Origin: Cercozoa sp. M6MM
Taxonomy: Eukaryota > Endomyxa: Ascetosporea
DNA: 57,738 bases
Strand: one strand, 5' to 3'
Assembly: GCA_040357565.1 (NCBI GenBank)
Contig: JBDODJ010000072.1
Positions 1 through 12,043 of the stretch are shown here, one piece after another. The notes beneath the pieces were generated by a model, which was given only the letters and a program-made list of their open reading frames with translations, did not search any database and was not told the DNA's origin. The position numbers and the translations under genes were made by a program. Positions within the stretch are counted from its first letter, which is position 1. Every line of letters starts with the position of its first letter.

Positions 1-46
<46 letters not shown>
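1..46. repeat. (TG)n microsatellite
   Basis: Uninterrupted TG dinucleotides run from the window edge to about 46. They lie inside an intron of the dioxygenase gene, whose 3' splice site is at 65-67. The true length is unknown because it crosses the edge. Confidence 0.95.
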
Positions 47-47
<1 letters not shown>

Positions 48-1599
48 CATGATATCATTCCATGCAGCGAGCGAAACACTCAAGCCGAACCGCATGCGAT
101 GGAACCCGCTGCCACTTGATGCCGACAACAAGGACTTTGTAGAAGGTACCCTGCTGTGTGTATGTGCCCTACCAGTCCACCTACATCCTGGGAGTGTACA
201 GGCCTCGTGACCTACTGCGGCGCTGGCACGCCCGAGATGAAGAGCGGTCTCGCTGTGCACATGTACACGTGCTCGCGCTCCATGCAGCGCCGTGCATTCT
301 GCAACTCGGTGCGTTCCCCGGGAAGGAAGTGTCTATGTCAGGTGTGTATGCATATGTGTTATGTATGTTGTGCCTGCAGGACGGCGAGATGCTGATCGTG
401 CCGCAGGAGGGCACTCTGCTGCTCAAGACGGAACTCGGCCTGCTGCGGGTGCCGCCGGGTCACATCTGCGTTATTCCGCGCGGCGTGCGCTTCCTCGTGC
501 AGCTCACGGTACCGCTCTCTCTTACCCCCCCCCCCCCCCTCCAGACTACTGATTGCGAGCAGGAGGAAGGCAAGGCTGTGCGTGGCTACATTTGCGAAAT
601 CTTCCAGTCCTCCTTCATTCTGCCCGACCTGGGCCCGATCGGTAGTCATCAGAGCTACACGTAGTGCGACACGTCGTGTATGTTGTTGTGCCTGGGGTAG
701 GTTCTAACGGTCTGGCCAACCCGCGCGACTTTGAGACGCCCGTGGCGTGGTACGAAATCGAGGACGCCGAGTGGCAGCTCGTGCAGAAGTTCGGCGGCTC
801 GCTGTTCGAGGCCGCGCTGGACCACTCGCCCTTCGATGTCGTGGCCTGGTACCTAGCTTTGGCCTCCTGTGAAAGACACGTGATGTTCCCGGTGCAGGCA
901 TGGAAACTATGTGCCGTATCGCTACGATTTGGCGCGTTTCTGTGCCATCAATTCGGTCACGTTCGACCACCTGGACCCGTGCACTTTCGTGGTTCTCACG
1001 GCCCCCTCTGGTACGATTTAGTGTGTGCATAAGACGGAGGGTAATATTCATCGTGTTTCCCTGCAGGCGAGCCAGGCGTGGCTGTGTGTGACTTCGTGAT
1101 CTTCCCGCCTCGCTACATGGTGCAGGAGCACACCTTCCGTCCGCCGTACTTCCACCGCAACTGCATGAGCGAGTTCATGGGCAACATCCGCGGTACCATG
1201 GCCGTCTTTTAAACGCCAAGGACCAGAAGTGATGCCACTTGGGCAGGTGTGTACGAGGCCAAGCTGGAGGGCTTCCTGCCGGGCGGTGCCACGTTGCACT
1301 CGATCATGGCGGCACATGGCCCCGATGCCGAGTGCACCGAGGCCGCCATGGAGGCCGAACTGGTGCCTGTCAAGTCTGACCCGGTATTCCCTATACCTGC
1401 AGACGTTTCTGTTCATTGCACTGTATTTACTGAGCCGCACAATGTGCAGAATGCCCTGGCCTTCATGTTTGAGTCGACCTTCCTGCTGCGCATGACCAAG
1501 TTCGCACTGGAGAGCGGTCTCGTGCAGGAGAACTACACCGACTGCTGGCAGGGCCTGCAGCGACACTTTGTGCCGCCTGCTGAGGAACAGGACAGCTAG
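1..1599 (+). CDS. HGD: Homogentisate 1,2-dioxygenase (5' partial)
   Basis: This enzyme opens the ring of homogentisate to maleylacetoacetate in Tyr/Phe breakdown. The visible exons start at 68, after a (TG)n-bearing intron. Introns are read at 146-201, 309-379, 509-544, 642-700, about 851-899, about 1012-1066 and about 1194-1245. A last intron near 1384-1434 is optional, because that stretch also reads through in frame. Hallmarks in order: a CGAG segment with [54 protein letters not shown] and RNCMSEFMG. The iron ligands expected for the family are visible as the His and Glu of [10 protein letters not shown] and the His of AHGPDAEC. Translation ends at 1597-1599 after an [14 protein letters not shown] C terminus, the normal family end. 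The N-terminal part lies outside the window. Family assignment is secure; splice sites are inferred. Confidence 0.95.
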
Positions 1600-1942
1600 A
1601 ATTTTCGTCGGCGTCTGTTCTCCCGCCCACATTGAATGTTATCTTCCTCTTGTGTGACGGTGGTCACATAGATCGGATGCGACGGATATCGATCCGCGCC
1701 ATGCGTCGCGCATCCGATACATTCGATTGCAGTTGCCGGTGTCTTTAGCCAGTACGGTATGCGGTGGTAGTAATGTGACGTAGGGACGTATAGTAAACGA
1801 ACTTAGCGGAGGGAACGTAAACCTCGAGAACCGGTTTTGAGTCATCGCATGCTCTTGTGACCCACCCCAGACTGGTGCAGGGGAACTAAGTTTACATAGT
1901 TGGTTTCCTAGAAGACTCAACTAACTAACCGTCGCGGCGGCC
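1600..1942. other. Intergenic region after HGD
   Basis: There is no convincing coding exon here. The stretch separates the HGD stop from a small plus-strand reading frame at 1943. No RNA gene or clear regulatory motif was recognised. Confidence 0.5.
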
Positions 1943-2161
1943 ATGCCTCTCGATACAGTACCGTTTGGTAAATGTATTAAAGTTGAGTGTGCTAAAGGGT
2001 TTGTCTCAGTGTGGCTCGGAACGTCTCAAATTGTGCTTTGCATTTCGCGTCTTGAGTGCATTGATGTTGGATTGAACGAAATTGCTGCGGCGTACGAGGA
2101 GTTTCTTCTGTTCCGACTCCTGCAGTCTGAGGAGCGAGCGTCGGCGCAACCCAAAGTGTGA
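1943..2161 (+). CDS. Small open reading frame antisense to the CFAP47 3' end (doubtful)
   Basis: This 72-codon frame starts with an ATG after a GC-rich leader. It contains a hydrophobic/Cys patch followed by an acidic, helical-looking tail. No family is recognised. It overlaps, on the opposite strand, the last CFAP47 exon (2026-2286), whose final 40 or so residues are themselves unlike known CFAP47. Either frame could be the artefact. If real, it would be a single-exon orphan whose message overlaps the CFAP47 transcript tail to tail. Confidence 0.25.
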   Translation: MPLDTVPFGKCIKVECAKGFVSVWLGTSQIVLCISRLECIDVGLNEIAAAYEEFLLFRLLQSEERASAQPKV

Positions 2162-5100
2162 GGGTAAAGCGCGCTTATTGACGGGTCGGTACAAAGGGAG
2201 GGCTCCACCAACTCGAAACGCCACTCAAAACACTCTGTCTCGACGACAAGCTCGCCGAAGAGTGGTTCGCCGACGTATTCAGTTGACTGCGACCATGATT
2301 TAATTCACCATCGTCAAAGTAATAAGTTGCATCAATACCACAGCATGATTTACCTCAAACGAAACAACAAACTCGGTGCCTTGCGAAGCATCGATGCTGC
2401 CGTCTGCGTTGACTGTCACTGGCGGCAGTACGCCGGATGTGGGATGCACCGCAAAGCAGTTCGGAGAGTTTCGTGTAATGAAAGCTCGGAAGTTCGCCTC
2501 ACTGTCTTCGTGATTGCAAAGAACGAAGCGCATCGATTTGGTCTCGCCTATCGGAGCTACAAATACGTTCGGATTAAGAAATAGCTGTGTCCACCAGATT
2601 CTGCTGCGAAGTTCACCTCACCTTCAATGCGCAAAGACGAGTCGACTTTCGCCGGTGCAACATGGAATTTGATAGGGAAGGTCCAACGTGCATCCGTCGG
2701 AGCTTTGACGACAAGGTCTAGCTCATGGTCACCAATGAAGCTCTTCAACGGCTCGAAGCGCAGATCAAAGCTAGACTTGCAATTAAAATTAAGACGCGTT
2801 ATGGACAATTGTTGAAACAACTTTCGCAAGATGTAGATGTAAATTACACAACCTCGGACGAAGTGAGCAAGCTTTTGTTCTCAGGTACCACAGTAAGCCA
2901 ACCTCTGCAAGGACAACGAAATGATTGAACTCCGTCGTGCCAATTTACAGGTTTCAAAACGTACAGTTCCATCGCTTGCTGCACGGCTTCGCTGTGAGTT
3001 TCGAGTGAGAATTGCAGGTGTCGCGCGGGTCCGTCGAGCTCTTCTGCCTCCTTCGTTGCTTCGAAGAGACCCGGCAGGTCTAAATGAATTTTCTTGTGCA
3101 AGCTGTCTCGGCAGTGACACTTGACAACAATAGCTTCCTCGTGCCGCATCTCACTAATGCCTTCAAGATCGTAGGTCCACGAAAAGTCTTCGGCCCCAAC
3201 AAACTCAGAAGAACGCGGGTCGAGTGATACCACGACCTGCGCCCTGTAGGCAGCCATCTGTGCTGGCACAAACAGCAGCGGCAGGTCGAGCGATCCATTT
3301 GGAAGCAACGGCACTGAGTCGAGCCGCCTCGACACGAGCTTGAAGATGGGATTTCCTACTTTGTCGTTGGCCGTGATGGCAACAACGTGACCCGACGGAC
3401 CGCGTGTTTTTTGAATCGTCAGGTCTTTCGAAATCAGCGAAACGTTGATATGCACCGACTGTGCGAAAGGCGAGACAAAATGCAGCAAATGGGACTGTCT
3501 TTCGTTCAAAGCAGACATCAGTGCGACTTTCTTCGTTGGACAGGACACGAACGCCACGTAGTCACCAACCTAAAAAAAAGTTGTAAGTTGCACACCGGAA
3601 TGTGTTGTTGTTTGCCAGTTCAAGGGCTACGCCAATTGCGATTAAATTTACAGCATCAGCGCTTTATGCTTCCAAGGGCACTAAATTACCTCGTAGAACT
3701 CTCCTTCCAGCGACTCAACCATCGTGCGCTTGAAGTTGCTCCTCAGGTCCAGGAATTCGTGGGCCAGCAGCGGTCTTCCAAATTGGGCATCAGAGGGTCT
3801 GCCGCCTTTCAGCGAGCAGCGTACTTCCCAAGCACCGATGCTGTCGGATCGAAGGTGGATCTTGTTACGTACTTCAATGTTGTACATGGTTGGCGCGTAT
3901 TCGATGGGAACAGAGACAGTCGAGAAAGCAGGAAGTTTGAGGCTTTGACTCGGAGCGGCGACTCGAATTTGCTTCTGACGATTCGGAGCGACCTTTACGA
4001 CTGTGTCTTTCTCCGACGGATTCGTGAGTGTCACTGCATTTATCAAGAAGAGACGTGACCCAATGGGAACGTCCATCGTCGGAATAACGAGCGGCTTCGC
4101 TGGAGTACACGAGCATTCACAATCGAACCAAAAGTCGCCAAGCTCGTCGTTGGAAAAGACGATTTGGCCGCGCCACGACCCTACCTTGAGCGGTGCGAAC
4201 GTTAGTTCATATTCAATGCTTTCATTGGGGCCCAGGTTCACGGCAGCCGCGCCTAGGAGGCCACGACCGTCGATCGTACATTTAAGCTGCTGCGACTGTG
4301 ACGTCGGATTCTCCAATTGAATGCGGGCGACTTGAGCCTGCCTGTGCTCTGCCTCCAGCATTAGCGTGCCTTCGGATGCGGCTCTTTCAGCACGAAATGC
4401 GAGCGAAATCCAGAAAAAGTGCCCATTGTGTGGCGCTACAAACGACAGGGCTCCGTTGAAGGTGCCGCTGGCATGCGGTGTCACAATGATCTCGTACTTT
4501 GCCACATTTGGTCCCGTTGCGGACTTGAAACCCTGCAATTGGCGAGCACCACCGATGAAAGAACAACCTGCAGTCTCGACATTCAAAGTAACTTCTCGCG
4601 AGCCCGGCTCGAACATGTCATCTGGAACGGTCACTTTTAGGACAGCCTTGCTTGTCTCGCGCACTCGGCACTGAATCTCCACCGACTGTTGTGCCATAGG
4701 CTCGAGCGCTATGCCATGAAGCTCGAAGGCGTATTGCTCCTCTCCGCGTGACAGTACCAGTTCTGCCTTCTCTGTCAATAAATTATGGCATGAAAGTCTG
4801 TCAGCAAAAAACAAAACAAAACTGACACAGATAGATACAGGTAGGGTACCTTCCCCAACCCATGTCGGAGAAAACTGTAGCGTATACTCCGCGGAGCTTT
4901 GAGGCGGGACTATGAGTTCTGACGGACCAGAAAATACTCCACTCGAGCTTGGCTGTGTCAGTGTTGCAAGAAGTTTCCACTCGGTGTCACTGCCGTTCCA
5001 GATGGGGATGTGCTGCTCCACTACTTTGCGGCACGGAGTTTCCATACGCAGTAGCGAGCTCGAACCTCGGGGAACCACAACAATGTCGATCTCGTACACG

Positions 5101-8100
5101 CGGATATCAACTCGCGACATCAGAACAACCTGCCCCGTAAATCTGCCAGGAGGAGCGTGCTGACGCAGTTTCAAGCAAAATTGTCGGGTGGGAGGACTGT
5201 CATCGACTCCGACCACCGAGCGCAATCGAGCGGGCACTGCCACGAAATCATTGACCGTCGAGTTTTCCGACGAGACAGCATCAGGGTCATATGGTTGGAG
5301 TGCGCACTCGAAGAAGGGAGATGAGCACACGCACTCGATGTCGTCCTGCGGCAGTGGCTGCCTAAGCTTCTCGAGAGCGGCGGCTCGATCTTTGCGAGGC
5401 ATGTCATCAACAGAAAGAGCACGGTGAATGTCAAGTGTGACATTGTGTGGGCGCACAGGCACAATAACTGTGAGATCCTCCCCATGTTGCACCTTCGCAG
5501 TAATTGTGCCTACAGCTTCTGGCATCTCGGGCTCGCCCTGAAGCGAGACCATGAAGGCACCGATGGACGGGTTTTGCAACCACAACTCAGCAGTGCAGAT
5601 CTCCGGTTTAAGCGGAACCAGTTCAAGCAGCACCTCCGCCGGCCCACCTGCCTCGATTCGAAGCGTTGGCTTTTGCTTCAGCCGGAAAGGAGCCGGAAAG
5701 CCGAGTCGATCGTCCTCGTTCTTCAATTGCAACTCGAAAGAATGAACGCCTTGCCGACCAAGCAAAACGCCTTCCGGCACTTTTAGAACAATGTCTTTTC
5801 TGTCGTATAACTGGCACTTAGCGTCGAGTTGCGTCAGCGGCTGGGCGCCTTCAATGACGCACCTTAGCTCAAACACAAGGGTGCGCGTTCGAACTGGTCT
5901 CAACTCTCCAGCGGCTGCCTGCTGGAGCAACTCGCTTGAGCTGCTAGAGTTCACGACTGGCTGTACGATGACGAGCGCCGGCACAGGATTGAAAAATCGC
6001 GGACAGCACCGAATTTGAATCGCGCTACTCGATTGAGGCTTCAAATCGATTTTCTTTGAATTGGTTGTGCCATCGTCGAATGAAAACGGCAGCATGCCCT
6101 TTGACAAAGGCACGAAGGTGATACTATACCGCAAAGGCACTGTCGACTCGTTGGACAACTCTATCTCTTTCGCGCTCGTCTCGTGCAGCAACGACTTGAA
6201 TGTGAAGGTACTGCAGGGAACCAAGTCCGGCAATTTCTCCAGCAGGAATAGCGTGAATAAAAGCGACGTTGATGCGAGCGGCGCAGCCAGCTCCTCGGCC
6301 GTGAGTGACATATCATTGATGTTGAGATCGTGCATCTGCTCCAAAAGATTCTCTGCATTCTTCAAGTCATCCGCATTCTCGCAATCGAAGTTTTCCATGT
6401 CGACTTGCTGCCAAGGAGCGTATTCCTTGATGGCGCAGCTCCAAACCTGCGGTCTTATCGAAGCAAAGTCCACAATCTTTGCATCAGGCCAAGAAGGAAG
6501 CTTGTGCTTTTCGTAGCAGTACTGCAGCCAACGAAGAAGCACGTGCTCACCAAGACTGTAAACATTGCTGTCGGTGACAGACTGCCCGAGATCATGGAAC
6601 GTTGGAGGAGACTCCTTTGCAACCGCCTGAAGCGTCGACGTCGAAACTCGGTCAAGGGCGAAAACCTTCACAACTTGCATGAGGAGCGCCGTCCAAGAGT
6701 GGACCAAGAATGCACTGTGAACTTTCGCCAGTGCACGTCGTCGTCGATGCAGCGCGCGTTGCGACAGAGTTACGTTGCCATCAGTCAGATCTTTGAGTTG
6801 CACTTGGACCGATTGCGGAAGTGACATCACTACAAGTTTATGCACGGTTTAAATACAATTGAGTACCGGATCGTGTTTATGGTCAACTTATTTGTGGACC
6901 AAACTTACAGTGCTCAGGTTGCACAGCAATCGCTGAGCCACATGCCTTTAAGGCAGTGACGATCCCAGCGTAGTGACGGTACATCCTCAAACCATCCTTC
7001 ATTTCGACACTCGCTGCACATCGCGCAAGCGCAGCCGGACGCTTAATTACGTCCTTATTTAAACGAACCCTCTCTGAAAGCAAGAGAGCAACAATTCCCC
7101 AGCCACCGGACTGCACGAGATCTTGTATGCCCTGCTTGACTACACGTGAGTGCTTTTGTTCTGTAGCTGAGCTTGCGTTGAGTGCCGGAACGAGGCCCGA
7201 AGCATGACCAAAGCGCAACAACATCGATGGAATGCGAGGTGGAAGCAAAGGGGGAGGCGCGGGTTTTTGAAAGCCAGAAAATGTGCCAGAGCTAGCACTA
7301 CTGGCAATCGAGCTCGAGCCAAGCCAACTCATTCCTCCAAATTCGCTGACCGGTTCTTCGCCGACTTGGTCTTGCTCGACTTCGCGTAGCTTTGTAACTA
7401 CGAGTGCTCCTTCATGTCCATACGACTCCTGAATCTGTGTATCGTACTGGCATAACCACTGTTGCACGGTGAGCACGCAGTTGTCGGCGACGGCGGTGAC
7501 TGCAATCGAATAGAAGTGAAAATATCTCAATATGAATTTACACGCAGTTTCGTCATAGACGTACCCGGAAGTCGACAACTCTTGCCAAAGTTGTCCACGA
7601 ATGACACTTCCGTCGAAATGCACAACGGACGAGCGGACACAAAGCTGATCTCCACCGGAATGATAGACTTCAAGGCACGACCCATGTGACTGCCATCAGG
7701 AAAAGAGACTTCGATCGGAACTGGAACCGACAGCGACTTGCCTTGGCCGTCTGTGATGTTCACATTGGGGATCATCGCCTTCACATCCACAGAGTCGTAG
7801 CCGCAATTTCTGAGCAACGCCACTTGCGACGCACGCACTCCGAGCGGAACGGCTTCAAACTGAACAGCCATCCTGTCCACGAGGAGGTAAGGAAAGTACG
7901 CCTCTCCTTGCAAATGCAGCAACAAGTAATTCTCCTCGTGGTTTTGGAGCTTGAGGCCTAGAGTTTCGCCGAATGCACGACTTTCCTTAGGATCTACGGG
8001 CACATACAGGTACATTCTATCAGACGCACACAAAACCGTTTGGCAACCAAACTTACTGAACGTGACAGTGACAACCTTCTCTTCGCCGGGTTGCAGTACA

Positions 8101-11100
8101 CCTTCAGAGGCGTCCAAAGCAAAGACGCTGTCATCAGCAAGTCCATCGATGCGCCACCTTAAGGGCAGATCTTCGTTGCTTTGAAGTGCGAATTCCTTCT
8201 CGTATCCAGAGAAATTCGGCGATGTGTTCACCACGACCGAACGAAAGTTGACAGCGGAGTGTGATAGCAGGATTCGCGCACGCTCGCCGACTGCGCGCAG
8301 TTTGGTCAGCAGAGAACTTTTCGCTGGAACACCGCTCAAAACCAAAGGCAACTCAAAGCACACACGTCGCTCCTCCAAAGGCCGATAGCATAGTGTCAAA
8401 ACAATCTCAGATCGAGGTTTGAGAAAGAAGCGGTAGTAGATTTCCCCATCACTCGCGTCCGATCCGGCGGAGGAAAGGGGCTTCCCCGAACCGATTGAAT
8501 CGCTTGACTGTGACAGTGAATCGCGACGAGTGCGGAGGTCGCTACTGTCCACTGAACGGCTGATTTCTGTGACTGGGCACTCGTCTGGGTTTCCGAAGCG
8601 CGCAACGTCGCTCAGTTCACTGTCGTACTTTAAAGTAAACTCTGGCCACGCCTGCAAATCCAAATAGAGAAGAGCCGCCACGTTGCCATCGTTTCTTAAA
8701 GCGATTCGCTTTTCTGCTTGATCCTGCGTAAATTTACACACTCACAATGCGTTTTAGCGTTCTTATAAACATACAAGTATCTTACTCCGATGACGACATG
8801 TCCAAAGGAAATTTCCTCTTTTCTCACGTGCGCACCGTCGCTTTCGGCGGCAAGCAAAGAGACGTTCGGTACTACAGCTCGCCCGACGATTCGATGCGTG
8901 AGCGTTGGTCCTCCTCTCACTTTTATTTGAATTTCCTCGTCAATGGCGCGGGCTCGATCGGGCTTGCAGATGACCGTGATGGGACCATGGTTTGCTTCAC
9001 TTGGGACAACACCACTTGCTTGAGAAATGTTGAGCGCGGAATTCTCCGGAAGAGATATTTTAAACGCAACTGGCCATGCGCAAGCGTTCTTGAGGTCGAA
9101 TGACGCCCGGCCCTCTGTTCCGACTGCAAAATCGCCCAGTGAAGTGGTTCGGGCGTGCGAAGGTTCGGTCGGGGAAACCACTTCAAGTGTCGACTTTACG
9201 TTTTTTGTACTCGAAATGAGCCGAACTGCAGTGTCTACAACCACCATTGCTTGAAACTATATTTAGACAAACAAAATACGTAGCAAAAACGTTACCCAGG
9301 CCGTTTTCTACTTGAAAGCGAAGGCACGCCTCCAGCAATTGTAAATTCAAGCCTGACGCGGCTGCTACCTTGGCGTGTTCGGCGCCGCCAGCGGTCGAAC
9401 TCGTCTTTGAATCTTCAGAAGACTCCTCGTTTTCGGTAAAACCATGGCGAGGCTCAAACGTGACCATCATGTATGCAGTTTCACCGGCCTTTAATTTTCC
9501 GTTTGATGGAGAAACTGTGAACATTTTGGCAACACAACCGCCGACTCCATCATCAACAATAGCGGAGAAACTGGCCACCGCGTTTCCTGGGTTTGAAATC
9601 CTCAACTTTCGACAGCACACGAATTCTGGACTTTGTGGAGAAAAATCGAACGACAGCTCATCTGTTGCACAGCTCAAGGTGGCAGGCACAACGCGAGCCA
9701 AGACTGAAAAAGAACGCCGATGGTGTTTGTTTACAACAAAGTGGATTTTCTTTTCGTGGTCGCAAGGTTCAGAGGCAAAAATGTCGACGTCAAAGCTTGC
9801 TGTGCCACCAGGAGGTATCACTTGTGCTCGAGGGCAAGACTTTTGCAACGGATTCTCTCCGCTCGACAGCTCGCCTTCCTCCCAAAGCACCTCGATGTGA
9901 ATTGAGCCTTCCAGAGGATTGTGAACCCGAAAGTAACGCACGTTTTGCCTTGAACCGACAGTCAGTTGACCAAACTCAATCGTTCGTGGTCCAAACTTGA
10001 TCTGTCGCAGCTGCTGCGATCGAAGCTGCAACGAACAGTCATGGCACTCCGCCGACGTCATTGGTTGCTCTGGGTACACTTTGTGTTCGATCGATTCATC
10101 TCTTGCTGTGAACTGCTCACTCGTAGACTTTGCCCTCCACAAGGCAGCAGGGGACTCGGGTAGCTCAATTCTCGCAGTCAGAAGCGACTCACGACCCTCA
10201 AGGTACTCAAGGTGCAGATCAGCATCGTCTTGAATTTCTTCCATCGACTTGCCTTTCATACGCCCGTGGGCTTTTGTAGACTCTCCCCATCCCTTGCGCT
10301 TCCATGGAAGTGATTTTTTTGGCAAGACCACGCGAGGGATCTTCCGATCTGGAAGCAGGCTTTGCCACGACTCGCCGAAGATACGAAGCTGGGTGGAACT
10401 TCCGGCGTTGCCGCCTGCATCTTCAGTTGAGAAATGCGCAATTGCCGAAAATTGCGTCGAAAATCCTCCGCTGTCCGGTAATTGGTGTTTGAAACCTCGC
10501 GGAAATGGACGAGGACGGGGCTTGAAGCAAATGCGCACTGCAGTCGACTGAAAAGCCGATATCTTTCCCTCAAACGGGATGATGTTGATATCTTCGTCGA
10601 TATCCTCGCTATCAGCGTCCTGAGAACCGTCCTCGGCACTAGAGGAGCTGCGGTCATCGCCGACTTGACTTTCTTTGGCGTCTTGCTTTATTCGGCGCAG
10701 AGACGCTTGGAATGTCAGGTCAGTCGGCGAATCGTTTACCAACTGCACCGTCACTTCTCGCTGGTCGTTGACACGTGTTCGCTTGAATTGCACGATGTCG
10801 GTCGGGGTTTTTCTGAAGGTGGTGAACAGTCGCTGAGCCACAATTGTTGCCGAAACTGGCAACACACGACTCGTGGTCTGCTCTACATCAGCTTCTCCTT
10901 TGAAAGATAACTCAAACAGCTGAAGCAATTCTCCAATCTGCTCTTCTTCTGCGCACAAGCAAGGGACTTAAACATAACCTTGGGGTTTGATGAAGGCTAA
11001 GGGGAATTACCATGGATATCTTCCGAGAGTTCGACTGTCAAAGTTACCTCTTCTCCGCTTTGTAAGCACTGTTTCAACGGCGAAACTGTGAAAAATGACG

Positions 11101-11899
11101 GCGCAGTTTCCGCGGCAGTCTCTGAAGGCTTCACTTCAAGCGAAATTGGGACGTTTCCAGTGTTTTGGACGGTAAGCTGGCGGTATTCCTGTATTATGAA
11201 ACCAAATAAGCATCATTTTGCATCTACGCATTCGTGTAAGTATACCTTTTGCTGGTTTCGCTTCGAAACAAGACCGAAGTCAAGTGCATCAGGCACAGAT
11301 ACGGCGATGCGATTCCAGAGAAGAGCGGATATTCGCACCTGCATGGTCTCGACGGTAGCAGCCTCTGTTTCAGCCGCGATGACAACATTAGTGCTTCTGA
11401 CAGATGTGTTTTTGGTCCACGTCTTTTGCGGTCGACATATTGCCTGCAAACGAACTGTCATTCCCGGTGCTAGCCTGCACACGCCGAGTGACAAGGACTG
11501 ATATCAAAAGTTGTCACTGGAAATTTCTGTCAATTTTTGTTCGTACGTAGACCACGGCCGTTCTTGGCTCAAGCACAAGTTGGGATCGCAGATCCCATCT
11601 CGCGCGTTGGTTACCCGCAAGCTTCGGGGGACTCGACCTGTGTTAGTAATTTGGATATCCTGTGTGAGTTCCTTGTCGCTACAACTTTCGCCTGTCCAGT
11701 CCTTGAGGTCAAAGAGAACGATGTCGGTGGACACCTGCAGATCGCCGACGCTCAAAACGTCATCATGTAGAACCAGCATCCTGGCACCCAGTCGCTTGTG
11801 ACAACAGCTCGCTAGAGCACTTTTTGGGGCTTGAAACTCCTCAGGTGACCCAGAAAAGCTGTGCATCCGCGAGGATTTCAAAAAATACGAAAAATTCAT
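2026..11899 (-). CDS. CFAP47: Cilia- and flagella-associated protein 47
   Basis: This is a large axonemal protein of the HYDIN/CFAP47/CFAP65 group, built from repeated ASH/MSP-like Ig folds. Start at 11899. Thirteen introns fit: 11475-11546, 11189-11245, 10949-11010, 9250-9295, 8724-8785, 7500-7564, 6830-6908, 4772-4849, 3570-3689, 2905-2964, 2776-2852, 2557-2594 and 2287-2353. The exons sum to 8,991 nt, about 2,996 aa, close to the length I recall for animal CFAP47. A calponin-homology-like region sits near 6640-6200 (SLGEHVLLRWLQYCYEKHK, then LPDLVPCSTFTFKSLLHE), the point where CFAP47 carries its CH domain. The junction at 7500-7564 joins GKSCRLP to VTAVADNCVLTV, matching the family segment ending in ADNC. 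Many FxPxxxG/LxxPG-type strands recur. It shares a short upstream region with CFAP43. The last roughly 40 residues are uncertain. Confidence 0.88.
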
Positions 11900-12043
11900 G
11901 AAAGTGTAAAATACCCTCGATGCTGCGTCTAAAGTTGCGTTGTCTGGGGTTTGCGAGGTACCATATCGCGTGAGTTCGTCGTCTTTGTGGTTTGACCTTA
12001 GTTCCTATCAAGGTGTTTTGGAGGATTGCTGTGCGAAACTGAA
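11900..12043. promoter_or_regulatory. Shared divergent promoter of CFAP47 and CFAP43
   Basis: Only 144 bp separate the two proposed start codons, which point away from each other, so both promoters must lie here or inside 5' UTRs. I looked for a palindromic RFX/X-box of the GTTRCC-type and saw none convincing. The arrangement would suit co-expression of two axonemal genes; this is inferred from position alone. Confidence 0.5.
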
